From Streptomyces sp. NRRL S-350 (GTDB taxonomy: Bacteria > Actinomycetota > Actinomycetes > Streptomycetales > Streptomycetaceae), in assembly GCF_000719705.1 (NCBI RefSeq), contig NZ_JOHO01000108.1:1-12707 (forward strand): a stretch of DNA of 12,707 nt, given 5' to 3'. A program made the position numbers and the translations under genes. Below are positions 1-7,706 of this stretch, one piece after another. The notes under the pieces are model-generated. The model was not told where the DNA came from. It saw nothing but the letters and a program-made list of their open reading frames with translations, and ran no database searches. Numbering within the stretch: the stretch's first letter is position 1; each line of letters opens with the position of its first letter.

Positions 1-1
1 G

Positions 2-1477
2 TCAGGGGGTGGGGTGGCGGGCGTCGTAGGTGAGGAAGGCGGGGCGGCGGGCGGCGAGGAGGAGTACGGCGGCGACGCAAGCGAGGCCGCCGGTGATCAC
101 GGAGGTGGCGGGGTTGGTGAGGGCGGCGACGGTGCCGGATTCGAAGTCGCCGAGTCGGGGTCCGCCGGCGACGACGACGATGAAGATGCCCTGGAGTCGG
201 CCGCGCATCTCGTCCGGGGCTGCGACCTGCATCATCGTGTTGCGGAAGATCATGCTGATGGTGTCGGCGCAGCCCGCGACCGCGAGTAGGAGGAGGCCGA
301 GCCAGAGGTTGTGGAGGGCGCCGAAGGCGGCGATGGCCAGGCCCCAGGCCACGACGGCGGCGAGGACGGCTACGCCTTGGCGGTGTACGCGGCTGACCCA
401 GCCCGAGAAGAGCGCGCCGATCAGGGCACCGACGGCGGGGGCGGAGACCAGCAGGCCGACGGTGCCGGCGTCGCCGCCGTAGAAGGTGACCGCGATGGCG
501 GGGAAGAGGGCGCGGGGCATGCCGAAGACCATGGCGGCCAGGTCGGCGAGGAAGCTGGTGCGCAGGTTGGGCTGCTCGCGCAGGAAGCGGAGGCCGTCGA
601 GGACGGAGGCGCGGCCCTTGCGCTCGCCGAGCGGTCGCATGGCGGGCAGGCGCCACATCGCGTAGAGGGTGGCGGTGAAGGCGACGGTGTCGAGCAGGTA
701 GGCGGCTTGGGCTCCGTACGCGCCGATGAGGACGCCGCCGAGCATGGGGCCGACGGTGAGGCCGAGGTTCATGCTGACGGTGTTCAGGGCGTTGGCGGCC
801 GGGAGCTGATGGGCGGGGACCAGCCGGGGGATCATCGCGGACCGGGCGGGTGAGCTGAGGGCGAAGAATCCGGCTTGGACGGCGACGGCGGCGTAGAGGA
901 TGGCGACCATGCCGAGGCCGGCCAGCGCCTGCGCGGCAAGGACGGCGGAGACGGCTGCCAGGCCGCCCGAGCCGATCAGGCCCAGCCTTCGCCGGTCGAC
1001 GGTGTCGGCGATGGCGCCGCCGTAGAGGCCGAAGGCGACCAGTGGGACGAGGGAGAAGATGCCGACCAGGCCGGTCGCGAAGGCGGAGCCGGTCAGGTCG
1101 TAGACCTGGACGGAGACGGCGACGGCCGTCATCTGCTGGCCTATGGAGGAGACGGCCTGGCCGATCCAGACGCGGCGGTAGTCGACGTGGTCGCGCAGCG
1201 GGCTGAGGTCGGCGAAGGCCCGTCGGTACCACGGACCGGGGGCGGCTACCGGGTCCGGCGGCAGGGGCACGGCGTCAACGGGGGCAACGGCGGCCACTGC
1301 GTCGGGTGCAGCCCCGGATTCGGGGCTGGTGCCTGGCTTTGGGCCAGGCCCCGCGGAGGTCCCTGAGACAGGATCCGGGTCGGGGCCGAGTGAGGCAGCG
1401 GACGCAGCGGACGCGGAGGTGGAGGAAGCGACGGAGGCGGCGGACGCAGCGGAGGCGGGCTGTTGATGGTTCGACAT
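2..1477 (-). CDS. MFS exporter, EntS-like (MFS_3 family)
   Basis: A 491-residue membrane transporter of the major facilitator superfamily, closest in style to the EntS/MFS_3 exporters that pump siderophores or drugs out of the cell. The core starts near residue 83 and alternates hydrophobic helices with short loops. The loop after helix 2 carries the MFS motif GGAIADTVDRRR (about residues 154-165). A long cytoplasmic loop separates the two halves, and a short polar tail follows the last helix. The start at 1477 (MSNHQQ) was chosen because a GGGGGA ribosome site lies just upstream; an ATG at 1540 lacks one. The odd part is an N-terminal extension of about 80 residues rich in Ala, Ser, Pro and Gly, with SAASAAS-type repeats, which most relatives lack. 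The substrate cannot be told from sequence, and no siderophore genes are nearby. It is the last of the four minus-strand genes, 123 bp after the DUF1684 gene. The stop codon is just inside the window edge. Confidence 0.9.
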   Translation of the reverse strand: MSNHQQPASAASAASVASSTSASAASAASLGPDPDPVSGTSAGPGPKPGTSPESGAAPDAVAAVAPVDAVPLPPDPVAAPGPWYRRAFADLSPLRDHVDYRRVWIGQAVSSIGQQMTAVAVSVQVYDLTGSAFATGLVGIFSLVPLVAFGLYGGAIADTVDRRRLGLIGSGGLAAVSAVLAAQALAGLGMVAILYAAVAVQAGFFALSSPARSAMIPRLVPAHQLPAANALNTVSMNLGLTVGPMLGGVLIGAYGAQAAYLLDTVAFTATLYAMWRLPAMRPLGERKGRASVLDGLRFLREQPNLRTSFLADLAAMVFGMPRALFPAIAVTFYGGDAGTVGLLVSAPAVGALIGALFSGWVSRVHRQGVAVLAAVVAWGLAIAAFGALHNLWLGLLLLAVAGCADTISMIFRNTMMQVAAPDEMRGRLQGIFIVVVAGGPRLGDFESGTVAALTNPATSVITGGLACVAAVLLLAARRPAFLTYDARHPTP

Positions 1478-1514
1478 AGTCCCCCATGCTCCGCCCCGCC
1501 CCCCGGCGGCCCCG

Positions 1515-1583
1515 CACCGGGGCCCGCCTGTGACCCGCACCGGGGCCCGCCCGTTGCTCTCACCGGGGCCCGCCCGCGGCCCC
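1515..1583. repeat. Three copies of a 23-bp-period repeat
   Basis: The 14-mer CACCGGGGCCCGCC occurs at 1515, 1538 and 1561, exactly 23 bp apart, with variable sequence between. It contains the self-complementary GGGCCC. It fills the gap between the DUF1684 gene and the MFS gene and runs into the hairpin at 1578-1595. It could be simple slippage or a site that binds a protein. Confidence 0.7.
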
Positions 1584-1595
1584 GCGTGCGGGGCC
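1578..1595 (-). terminator. GC hairpin just after the DUF1684 stop
   Basis: GGCCCCGC (1578-1585) and GCGGGGCC (1588-1595) form a perfect 8-bp inverted repeat with a 2-nt centre; in RNA the loop would open to about 4 nt. It lies only a few bases beyond the stop codon of the DUF1684 gene on the minus strand. There is no U-tract, which is normal for streptomycetes. It may be a weak terminator or an mRNA 3' stabiliser. Confidence 0.45.
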
Positions 1596-1600
1596 GGCCG

Positions 1601-2389
1601 CTACCGGTTCAGTACCTGCTTCTCCCCCGCCTCCACCGCGAAGTCGAGCCGGTTGCCCGGCGGCGGGAACGGGCAGATGAAGTGGTCCGAGAAGGCGCAC
1701 GGCGGCAGGTAGGCCCGGTTGAAGTCGAGGACAGTGCGGCCGTCGGCGTCCGGGGCCGGCAGGGTGATGAAGCGGAAGCGGTAGGTGTCGATGCCGCTGC
1801 CGGCGTCCGCGATCACGCCGCTGAGGCGGTTGCCCGACCGGCTGACGGTCAGCGTCCGGTGCTCGCCCGCCACGGTGAAGGCGATCTGCCCGGTGACTGC
1901 GAGCGGGCGTTCCCTGCCGTCGGCGTTGGGGACGACGACCGACTGCGTCCCATCCTCGAACGGGGTGAAGATCGCGGGTACAGCCCATTCCGGCGCGTAC
2001 GGGTGGGCGGAGATGCCGGCGAAGGCGGCGCGCCGGGGCGACGCCGGGTCGAAGACTCTCAGGGCCAGTTCGCCTTCGCGCTCGATGGGGACGAGCAGCA
2101 GGTCTCCCAGGGTGGCGGTGTCGGCGGCCGGGTCGCTTTCCGGACGGAGCAGCACCTCGCCGTCCACCGGGGTGTCGGCGCCGGTGGCGGTGATGCCGTC
2201 ACCCGCCGCCGCCCGTACCCGTACGCCCTCCGCGTCGGCCCACCAGTGCCCGGGCAGGCCGGGGATCTCGGCGGGCTCGGGCTCCAGCCAGTGCGTGCCG
2301 GTGAGCGCGAGCTGGCCGTGCCGTGCGCTCACGGACGCCGCCCGCCCGTCGCTCCAGTGCTTCCAGTCCTCCGCGGCCGTCGCCGTCAT
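1601..2389 (-). CDS. DUF1684 domain protein
   Basis: A 262-residue, apparently cytoplasmic protein of the DUF1684 family, common in actinobacteria and bacteroidetes and without a proven function. The family signature is in the C-terminal part: RFRFITLP (about 204-211), LDFNRAYLPPCAF (221-233) and CPFPPPGNRL (239-248). The N-terminal part begins with a Trp-rich helix (EDWKHW) and a GTHWLEP motif typical of the family start. No signal peptide or membrane segment is seen. The start at 2389 (MTATAAED) was chosen because it matches the usual length and follows a GGTGG purine run; the frame stays open upstream to 2515, and an ATG at 2449 is a weaker alternative. It sits 184 bp after tesB and 123 bp before the MFS gene on the same strand. 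The conserved Cys-rich NRAY-PPCAF...CP block suggests a structural or metal role, but that is inference. Confidence 0.85.
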   Translation of the reverse strand: MTATAAEDWKHWSDGRAASVSARHGQLALTGTHWLEPEPAEIPGLPGHWWADAEGVRVRAAAGDGITATGADTPVDGEVLLRPESDPAADTATLGDLLLVPIEREGELALRVFDPASPRRAAFAGISAHPYAPEWAVPAIFTPFEDGTQSVVVPNADGRERPLAVTGQIAFTVAGEHRTLTVSRSGNRLSGVIADAGSGIDTYRFRFITLPAPDADGRTVLDFNRAYLPPCAFSDHFICPFPPPGNRLDFAVEAGEKQVLNR

Positions 2390-2573
2390 CGGTCCACCAT
2401 CCCGGTCGGTCCGCGGGCGGCCCGCCGTTCGGGCGCCCGTCTCGGTCATCCACCACAACACCGCCCACGCGGACGGATCATTCCCGTCGGCCCGAAGTCG
2501 CCGGACCCGCAACACGGCGGCAACGCACCGACACGGCGCACGCCACCGGCCGCACGCGTCACCTCCCCGTCGT

Positions 2574-3443
2574 CTACCCGTCTCGGCGCTTCAGCGGCCG
2601 GAACAGCCCTTCCTGCACCACGGACACGACGAGCTGCCCGCTCCGGTTGAAGATCTGCCCGCGGGCCAGGCCGCGCGCGCCGTGCGCGATGGGGGACTCC
2701 TGCTGGTACAGCAGCCAGTCGTCCGTCCGGAACGGCTGGTGGAACCACATCGCGTGGTCGAGCGAGGCCATGTCGAAGTGCCGCTCGCCCCACAGCGGCT
2801 CGACGGGGGCGCGGACCGCGTCGAGCAGCGTCATGTCGCTGGCGTAGGTGAGGGCGCAGACGTGGATCAGCGGGTCGTCCGGCAGCGGGCCGTCGGTGCG
2901 CAGCCAGACGCCGCTGCGTGCTTCGACGTCGGTCAGTTCCTCCTTGGTCCAGCGGAGCCGGTCGACGTAGCGGACGTCGAAGGGCTGACGGCGGCTGATG
3001 AACGGCGGCAGTTCGCCGAGCCGGGAGCCGACCTCCTCCAGCGCGCTGGGCAGGTCTTCGGGGGCGGCGACGGCCGGCATCGGGTACTGGTGCTCGATGC
3101 CGCCCTCCTCGGGTCTGTGGAAGTCGGCGGTGAGCGCGAAGATCGACCGGCCGCCCTGGATGCCGAGCACCCGGCGGGTGGTGAACGAGCGGCCGTCGCG
3201 GATCCGGTCGACCTGGTAGACGATCGGCACGCCAGGCACTCCCGGCCGCAGGAAGTAGGCGTGCAGCGAGTGGACGGGGCGCCCGTCGTCCACCGTGCGC
3301 CCCGCCGCGACCAGCGCCTGCCCGGCGACCTGGCCGCCGAACGTTCGCTGCAGGGCCTCCTCAGGGCTACGCCCGCGGAAGATGTTCAGCTCGATCTGCT
3401 CGAGGTCCAGCAGATCGACAAGATCGTCGACGGGGGTACCCAT
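2574..3443 (-). CDS. tesB: Acyl-CoA thioesterase II
   Basis: A 289-residue double hot-dog thioesterase that hydrolyses acyl-CoA to free fatty acid and CoA in the cytoplasm. The N-terminal hot-dog half has RTFGGQVAGQAL (33-44) and HSLHAYFLRPG (58-68). The C-terminal half has the catalytic residues known from E. coli TesB at matching positions: Asp203 (YASDMTLL), Ser227 in place of the E. coli Thr228 (MASLDHAMWFH), and Gln277 (SVVQEGLFRP). The length agrees with E. coli TesB (286 residues). The ATG at 3443 follows a GGAGAGGA ribosome site about 8 nt upstream. The 241 bp before it hold three sets of short repeats. The role is probably fatty-acid turnover or CoA recycling; the neighbours do not narrow it. 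The family assignment is very secure. Confidence 0.95.
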   Translation of the reverse strand: MGTPVDDLVDLLDLEQIELNIFRGRSPEEALQRTFGGQVAGQALVAAGRTVDDGRPVHSLHAYFLRPGVPGVPIVYQVDRIRDGRSFTTRRVLGIQGGRSIFALTADFHRPEEGGIEHQYPMPAVAAPEDLPSALEEVGSRLGELPPFISRRQPFDVRYVDRLRWTKEELTDVEARSGVWLRTDGPLPDDPLIHVCALTYASDMTLLDAVRAPVEPLWGERHFDMASLDHAMWFHQPFRTDDWLLYQQESPIAHGARGLARGQIFNRSGQLVVSVVQEGLFRPLKRRDG

Positions 3444-3494
3444 GAACGCTTCCTCTCCGGACCCCGGCCCTGCGGCACGGACTCCGATCGAATT

Positions 3495-3568
3495 CTCCAG
3501 CTCACTCGAATTCTCTGGCGACCCGGGTCATTCCCGCTCACCGGCCCTGAGCCTCCAGTTCACTCGAA
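3495..3568. repeat. Duplicated 16-mer upstream of tesB
   Basis: CTCCAGCTCACTCGAA (3495-3510) recurs with one mismatch at 3553-3568, 58 bp apart. A second short repeat, CGAATTCTC, occurs at 3489 and 3507 and overlaps the first copy. The AT content is higher here than around it, so this is the likely tesB promoter region. The repeats could be operator half-sites. Confidence 0.55.
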
Positions 3569-3614
3569 CGAGTAGACGAGTCAACGAGCAGACGAGTCAA
3601 CGAACGGACGACGG
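3567..3614. repeat. 16-bp tandem repeat, about 3 copies
   Basis: Units at 3567-3582 and 3583-3598 differ at a single base (AACGAGTAGACGAGTC against AACGAGCAGACGAGTC). A degenerate third unit (3599-3614) merges into the next repeat. It is noncoding, in the tesB-alkB gap. Confidence 0.75.
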
Positions 3615-3657
3615 AGACGGCCGGACGACGGAGACGGCCGGACGACGGAGACGGCCG
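3607..3657. repeat. 17-bp tandem repeat, 3 perfect copies
   Basis: GACGACGGAGACGGCCG is repeated without any difference at 3607, 3624 and 3641. It ends 27 bp from the alkB stop codon. Perfect identity suggests recent slippage, so copy number may vary between strains. Confidence 0.9.
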
Positions 3658-3684
3658 GACGCACCTACGCCTCGACCCCGAGTG

Positions 3685-4431
3685 CTACGCCCCCATCCCC
3701 GACTGCCGCACCGTGATGTTGAGCCGCCCGACCAGCCCCAGCTCCGGATCCGCCGTCCCCTGCAACGTGCGGACCACCCCGTGGTAGGCGAACCGGGCCG
3801 GGCCGCCGAACACCAGCAGGTCCCCGCTGGACAGCTCCAGATCGGTCCACGGCCGGGTCCTGGTCTCGGTGTTCCCGAGTCGGAAGACACAGCGGTCGCC
3901 GAGCGAGACCGACACCACCGGCGCGTCCGCCCGCTCGTCGCGGTCCTGGTGGAGGCCCATCTTCGCGCCGTGCGGGTAGTGGTTGACGATCGCGACGTCC
4001 GGCTCGTACGACGCGGCGCCGGCGACCTGGGGCAGTGCGGCCCCGTACGCCTCGGCGACGGCCTGCCGGGCAAGGCGGCCCAGCTCGGGCGGGAACGGCT
4101 TGACGGGGGCGCCGTCCTCGGCGACCCGCCGGTACCCGTACGGGTACCAGTGCCAGCCCAGGCTCACCATTCGTACGGACATCATCCCGCCGGTGGGCAT
4201 CCGCACCGAGTGCAGCCCGGCCGGCGGACGGGCCCACTCCCGGCAGGCGGCGACCAGGCGCAGCTGCGCGTCGAGGTCGAGCCAGCCGGGCAGCAGGACG
4301 GCACCGGGTGCGGGCTCCGATCGCCCGAGCACCCCGGAGGAGCCGGAGGGCCCGGAGGAAGCGGAGGAGTCGGAGGCCTCCTCGCCCCCGGCCGCCCCGG
4401 TCGGATCACCGAACAACTCGCCCTGGATCAC
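3685..4431 (-). CDS. alkB: AlkB-type 2-oxoglutarate/Fe(II) dioxygenase
   Basis: A 248-residue oxidative dealkylase that removes methyl and other alkyl groups from damaged bases in DNA or RNA, using Fe(II), O2 and 2-oxoglutarate. Numbered from the chosen start, the iron ligands are His161 and Asp163 (GLHQDRDE) and His217 (FAYHGV). The 2-oxoglutarate-binding arginines are Arg236 and Arg242 in RLNITVR. The NHY-x-x-GAK block just before the first histidine and the SLGDRCVFRLG strand also fit the family. The start is the GTG at 4431 (MIQGELFGDP), which has an excellent GGGGGAGGA site 7 nt upstream. A GTG at 4449 would add six residues but has no ribosome site. Residues about 16-38 form a Gly/Ser/Glu linker with no clear structure. 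No ada or alkA gene is adjacent. It is the most upstream of the four minus-strand genes, with a 419-bp divergent gap before it. Confidence 0.93.
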   Translation of the reverse strand: MIQGELFGDPTGAAGGEEASDSSASSGPSGSSGVLGRSEPAPGAVLLPGWLDLDAQLRLVAACREWARPPAGLHSVRMPTGGMMSVRMVSLGWHWYPYGYRRVAEDGAPVKPFPPELGRLARQAVAEAYGAALPQVAGAASYEPDVAIVNHYPHGAKMGLHQDRDERADAPVVSVSLGDRCVFRLGNTETRTRPWTDLELSSGDLLVFGGPARFAYHGVVRTLQGTADPELGLVGRLNITVRQSGMGA

Positions 4432-4438
4432 CCCACCA

Positions 4439-4447
4439 TCCTCCCCC
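4439..4447 (-). promoter_or_regulatory. Shine-Dalgarno that decides the alkB start
   Basis: GGGGGAGGA on the minus strand, 7 nt before the GTG at 4431. It overlaps the alternative upstream GTG (4449), which argues against that start. Confidence 0.7.
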
Positions 4448-4516
4448 ACCAGCCAGGCCGAAGCCCGGCCATAGCCCGGCCGAAGCCCACCGAAACCCGG
4501 CCCGGGCCCCTGGCGG

Positions 4517-4543
4517 CCCCGGCACCCCCGGCACCCCCGGCAC
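4517..4543. repeat. 9-bp tandem repeat, 3 copies
   Basis: CCCCGGCAC is repeated perfectly three times, then decays. It is noncoding, about 90-110 bp upstream of alkB. It is probably a slippage product. Confidence 0.75.
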
Positions 4544-4850
4544 CGCCGACACCACGCCTGGCAGGCGGGCGTCAGTCGAACGGTGCGGTATTCCGGAACG
4601 CCGATGAGGTGCTGCCAGGGCGGGGGACTGGGCGGAGGAACCGGGAGGAGGCAGGGTCAGCGTTGCGATGAGGCCAAGCGAGTAACCGACAAAAACCGGC
4701 TTGGGGGCAGGCCCGGCGCCGGGGCAAGACGGACTGCCGAAGCAGACACTCACCCTGCCCCACTCACTGTCCGCTCGCCCCTTCCCGACATCGTTTCGCG
4801 CACCGACCCTTGGACTGACGTCCAGCCACCTCGAGGGAGACCGCCCAGTC

Positions 4851-5718
4851 ATGCGCGCCCACGACGAACACTCGGACCACACCCGACCCGGTCACCGGAC
4901 CGGCACCCCACGCTCCGCATCGGCCACCTCAGCCGCCCGGACCGGTCTGCTGGCCCTGCAACACAGCATCGGCAACGCCGCCCTCGGCGCCGCTCTGGGG
5001 CGCGAACAGTCCGCCCGGGGCGTGACCGTCCAGCGGGCTCTACGCCCCGCGGGCGAACGCCTGGAGACGTACGTCGGAGCCATGGCCGACAGCACGCGCT
5101 CGGTGGGCAAGGCGAGGCAGTCACCGGCACTCAGCGCGTTCGGGCGGGCGATTCCCGCCAACCTGGTCGACCTGGAGGAGGAGAGCGCCGACTACGAGCC
5201 GGATCCCAAGGACCCGCAGGGCAATGCCCCGAAGGCGGGCGGGCGCTTCGAGAACCTCTACGGGCACCGTGGCCGTCATGATGGAGAACTACCGCTACCC
5301 CCCGGAGGAGTACACGGCGAGCGAGGCCTTCATCCACCAGTGGTCCCGAGCCGTGGCGATGTTCAACGCCAACGCCTTCAGCAAGGCGATGCTCAAGGTC
5401 CCGACGAAACCCGAGGACGTGCCGGACCGTCTGCCGGACAGCATCTTCCGACAGAACGTCTCGGGCCCCGCCGCCAAGGAAACCCTCGGCGGCCTGTTCC
5501 CCGAAGGGGCCGACACCGTGACCTTCCAGGAGAACGACCCCACCTACGAGAAGGTCCTCGCCACTGTCAACGGCAAGTCCACCAGGAACATGGTCAGCAC
5601 TTTCAACGAGATCAAGGGACTGCCCGACAACCGGAAGTTCCGTATCTCGGGCGGCGCCATCACACGGGTGCAGGGCAACTTCCAGTTGCGGTTCGACGTG
5701 ACCGACCGAACGGCGTGA
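4851..5718 (+). pseudogene. Frameshifted gene with eCIS/DUF4157-style N-terminus
   Basis: The ATG at 4851 follows GAGGGAGA by 10 nt. The first frame runs with clean GC-rich third positions to about 5264 (138 residues ending RFENLYG). From 5266 to the TGA at 5716-5718 the coding signal moves to the +1 frame (TVAVMMENYRYPPEEY ... FRISGGAITRVQG), where codons again end in G or C. One extra base near 5265 explains it. The joined protein would be about 288 residues. The N-terminus has GLLALQHSIGNAALGAALG followed by VQRA (about 32-63), a signature I know from actinomycete DUF4157 and contractile-injection-associated proteins. The rest is soluble, charged and unrecognised, with a run of helices and an acidic patch (DLEEESADYEPD, about 107-118). 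Read literally, the first frame continues to 5993, and a separate short product could start at 5278. It could be a true pseudogene, a sequencing error or, less likely, recoding. No partner gene is adjacent. Confidence 0.7.
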
Positions 5719-6348
5719 TCCACCCCGAGCGGGCAGCGGCCGACCCCCGGCTGAGGCATCAGCGCCAGGCCGCCTCGGCGCGCTTCGGCCGAAGCCTCCA
5801 GTCCGGCGCGGCGAAGCGGGCCGCAGGCGGCGACGCGGTCTGCTCCGGTGAGCCGGCCCGGTCTGCCGCGGTCGGCGGACGAGCATGGCGGTTCCCAGGG
5901 GTGCTCGGCGACCGGACCGGGGTGGCGAGGAGGAAGAGCCGGCCGACCACGGCGGCGGGCTGGAGGTCGAAGACGCTGGTGAAGGGCCGGTGATCAGGAG
6001 CAGGGTCCGCCGGCCTCGGAGTTGGCGTGCCACTCGCAGGTGGCGGTGATCTCGCCGTTTGACCAGGTCCGGCGGACGGGCCGAGGCGGACGGGGCGGCG
6101 GACGGGCCGGGTGGCCTGGATCAGAGAGAGGGCGAGCGCGGCACCGGCGGTGGTGCTGCGACACCGGGGACACCGCAACACCACGACACCACGACACCGG
6201 GAAACGCCAACGGCCGCCCCTCCACCCGGCGGAGAACCCGCGCGGGGGAGAAGCGGCCGTCGAAGCTGGAGCAACCGGCGTCAGTGGATCATGACGCCAC
6301 GGAGCCCGAAACCTCAGGGCCTCGCAGCCCCGGGGCTTCAGATGCGTT
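5719..6348. other. Gene-poor stretch with possible decayed coding remnants
   Basis: This is 630 bp with no intact gene. A perfect 14-bp palindrome GCTTCGGCCGAAGC (5782-5795) could be a weak terminator for the gene ending at 5718. On the minus strand, about 5900-5998 reads with GC-rich third positions (FTSVFDLQPAAVV, then GRLFLLATPV) in one frame, and 5994-6065 does so in another. Neither has a convincing start. The last 60 bp before 6349 contain AGCCCCGGGGCT and imperfect GGGC/GCCC pairs downstream of the Rpf gene, too weak to call a terminator. Confidence 0.5.
5994..6065 (-). pseudogene. Possible 3' remnant of a lost gene
   Basis: On the minus strand the last 23 codons before a TGA encode a Cys/Trp-containing tail (WSNGEITATCEWHANSE, then AGGPCS) with strong GC-rich third positions. 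Upstream the same frame turns into low-complexity Pro/Arg without a ribosome site. The simplest reading is the tail of a gene whose 5' part was deleted. I do not recognise the family. A chance open stretch is possible. Confidence 0.25.
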
Positions 6349-7245
<897 letters not shown>

Positions 7246-7357
7246 TCACCGGCGATCTGTTTCGAGCGATCGCGTCGGCGGGCACCTGCCACTCCCGGCG
7301 GGCCGGGGGGCTGTGCGTCGGGGGTGAACCCGGGTGGCGCTCGTTGCGCCGACCAAG

Positions 7358-7387
7358 AAGCTACGAGTCGGGCGGCGGGGAATCCAA
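7358..7387 (-). promoter_or_regulatory. Candidate promoter of the Rpf gene
   Basis: On the minus strand TTGGAT (7382-7387) and TAGCTT (7358-7363) are separated by 18 bp, a fair fit to the streptomycete housekeeping-type promoter. Transcription would start near 7351 and give a leader of about 238 nt. Confidence 0.4.
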
Positions 7388-7418
7388 AACTCGGACGGTC
7401 TGCCCAGCTCAGCCAAGG

Positions 7419-7433
7419 GTTACCAGCGGTAAC
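7419..7433. promoter_or_regulatory. Perfect inverted repeat, possible operator
   Basis: GTTACC-AGC-GGTAAC, a 6-bp perfect dyad with a 3-bp centre. It lies about 32 bp upstream of the candidate -35 of the Rpf gene, in the divergent region. The geometry suits a dimeric repressor or activator. Confidence 0.4.
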
Positions 7434-7498
7434 ACCGGCACAATCTTGCCCGAAATGTCGGTTTTAGTCGTTGATTCCTAGATCAAACACCACGGCCA

Positions 7499-7514
7499 CG
7501 TGAGCCACCTCACG
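7499..7514. promoter_or_regulatory. Second inverted repeat, possible operator
   Basis: CGTGAG-CCAC-CTCACG, a 6-bp perfect dyad with a 4-bp centre, in the less GC-rich part of the region upstream of the gene at 7707. Confidence 0.35.
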
Positions 7515-7706
7515 AGTTCAATCCGGCAGTCCCGTCACCGACATCGACAGATTGCGACCACGAGAACACGCCGCGCGGTCGGATCCAGGGCAATTCCCGT
7601 CAGCCTCGACGGGCACCCGTGACGCCTGACACAAGGGCCCGTTGGTCATGGCGACCTCCCCCTGTCCGCCCCCGAAGCCCCATCCACACCCATCCGAGGA
7701 GACCCT

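Larger units (their letters stand above)
4432..4850. other. Divergent intergenic region, alkB and the 4851 gene
   Basis: This is 419 bp without a convincing gene. Both divergent promoters must lie here or in short leaders. A perfect 9-bp tandem repeat (CCCCGGCAC x3, 4517-4543) with a degenerate fourth copy is present. Around 4460-4500 there are repeated AGCCCGG words. A less GC-rich patch near 4665-4705 (AGTAACCGACAAAAACC) is the most promoter-like stretch, but no clear -10/-35 pair was found. Open frames here lack coding-type codon use. Confidence 0.5.

Noticed and set aside
2..1366. Long plus-strand open frames opposite the MFS gene
   Set aside because: They are antisense shadows of a GC-rich gene, with low-complexity Gly/Glu/Asp products and no ribosome sites.
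4406..4882. Minus-strand open frame across the alkB upstream region
   Set aside because: It overlaps alkB in another frame, has poor codon use, and its product is Pro/Gly low complexity.
5719..5993. Continuation of the 4851 gene to the stop at 5993
   Set aside because: It needs the pre-shift frame after 5265, where third positions lose their GC bias; the coding signal is in the other frame and ends at 5718.
7505..7530. tRNA T-arm (GAGTTCAATCC)
   Set aside because: No matching acceptor, D or anticodon arms are found around it.
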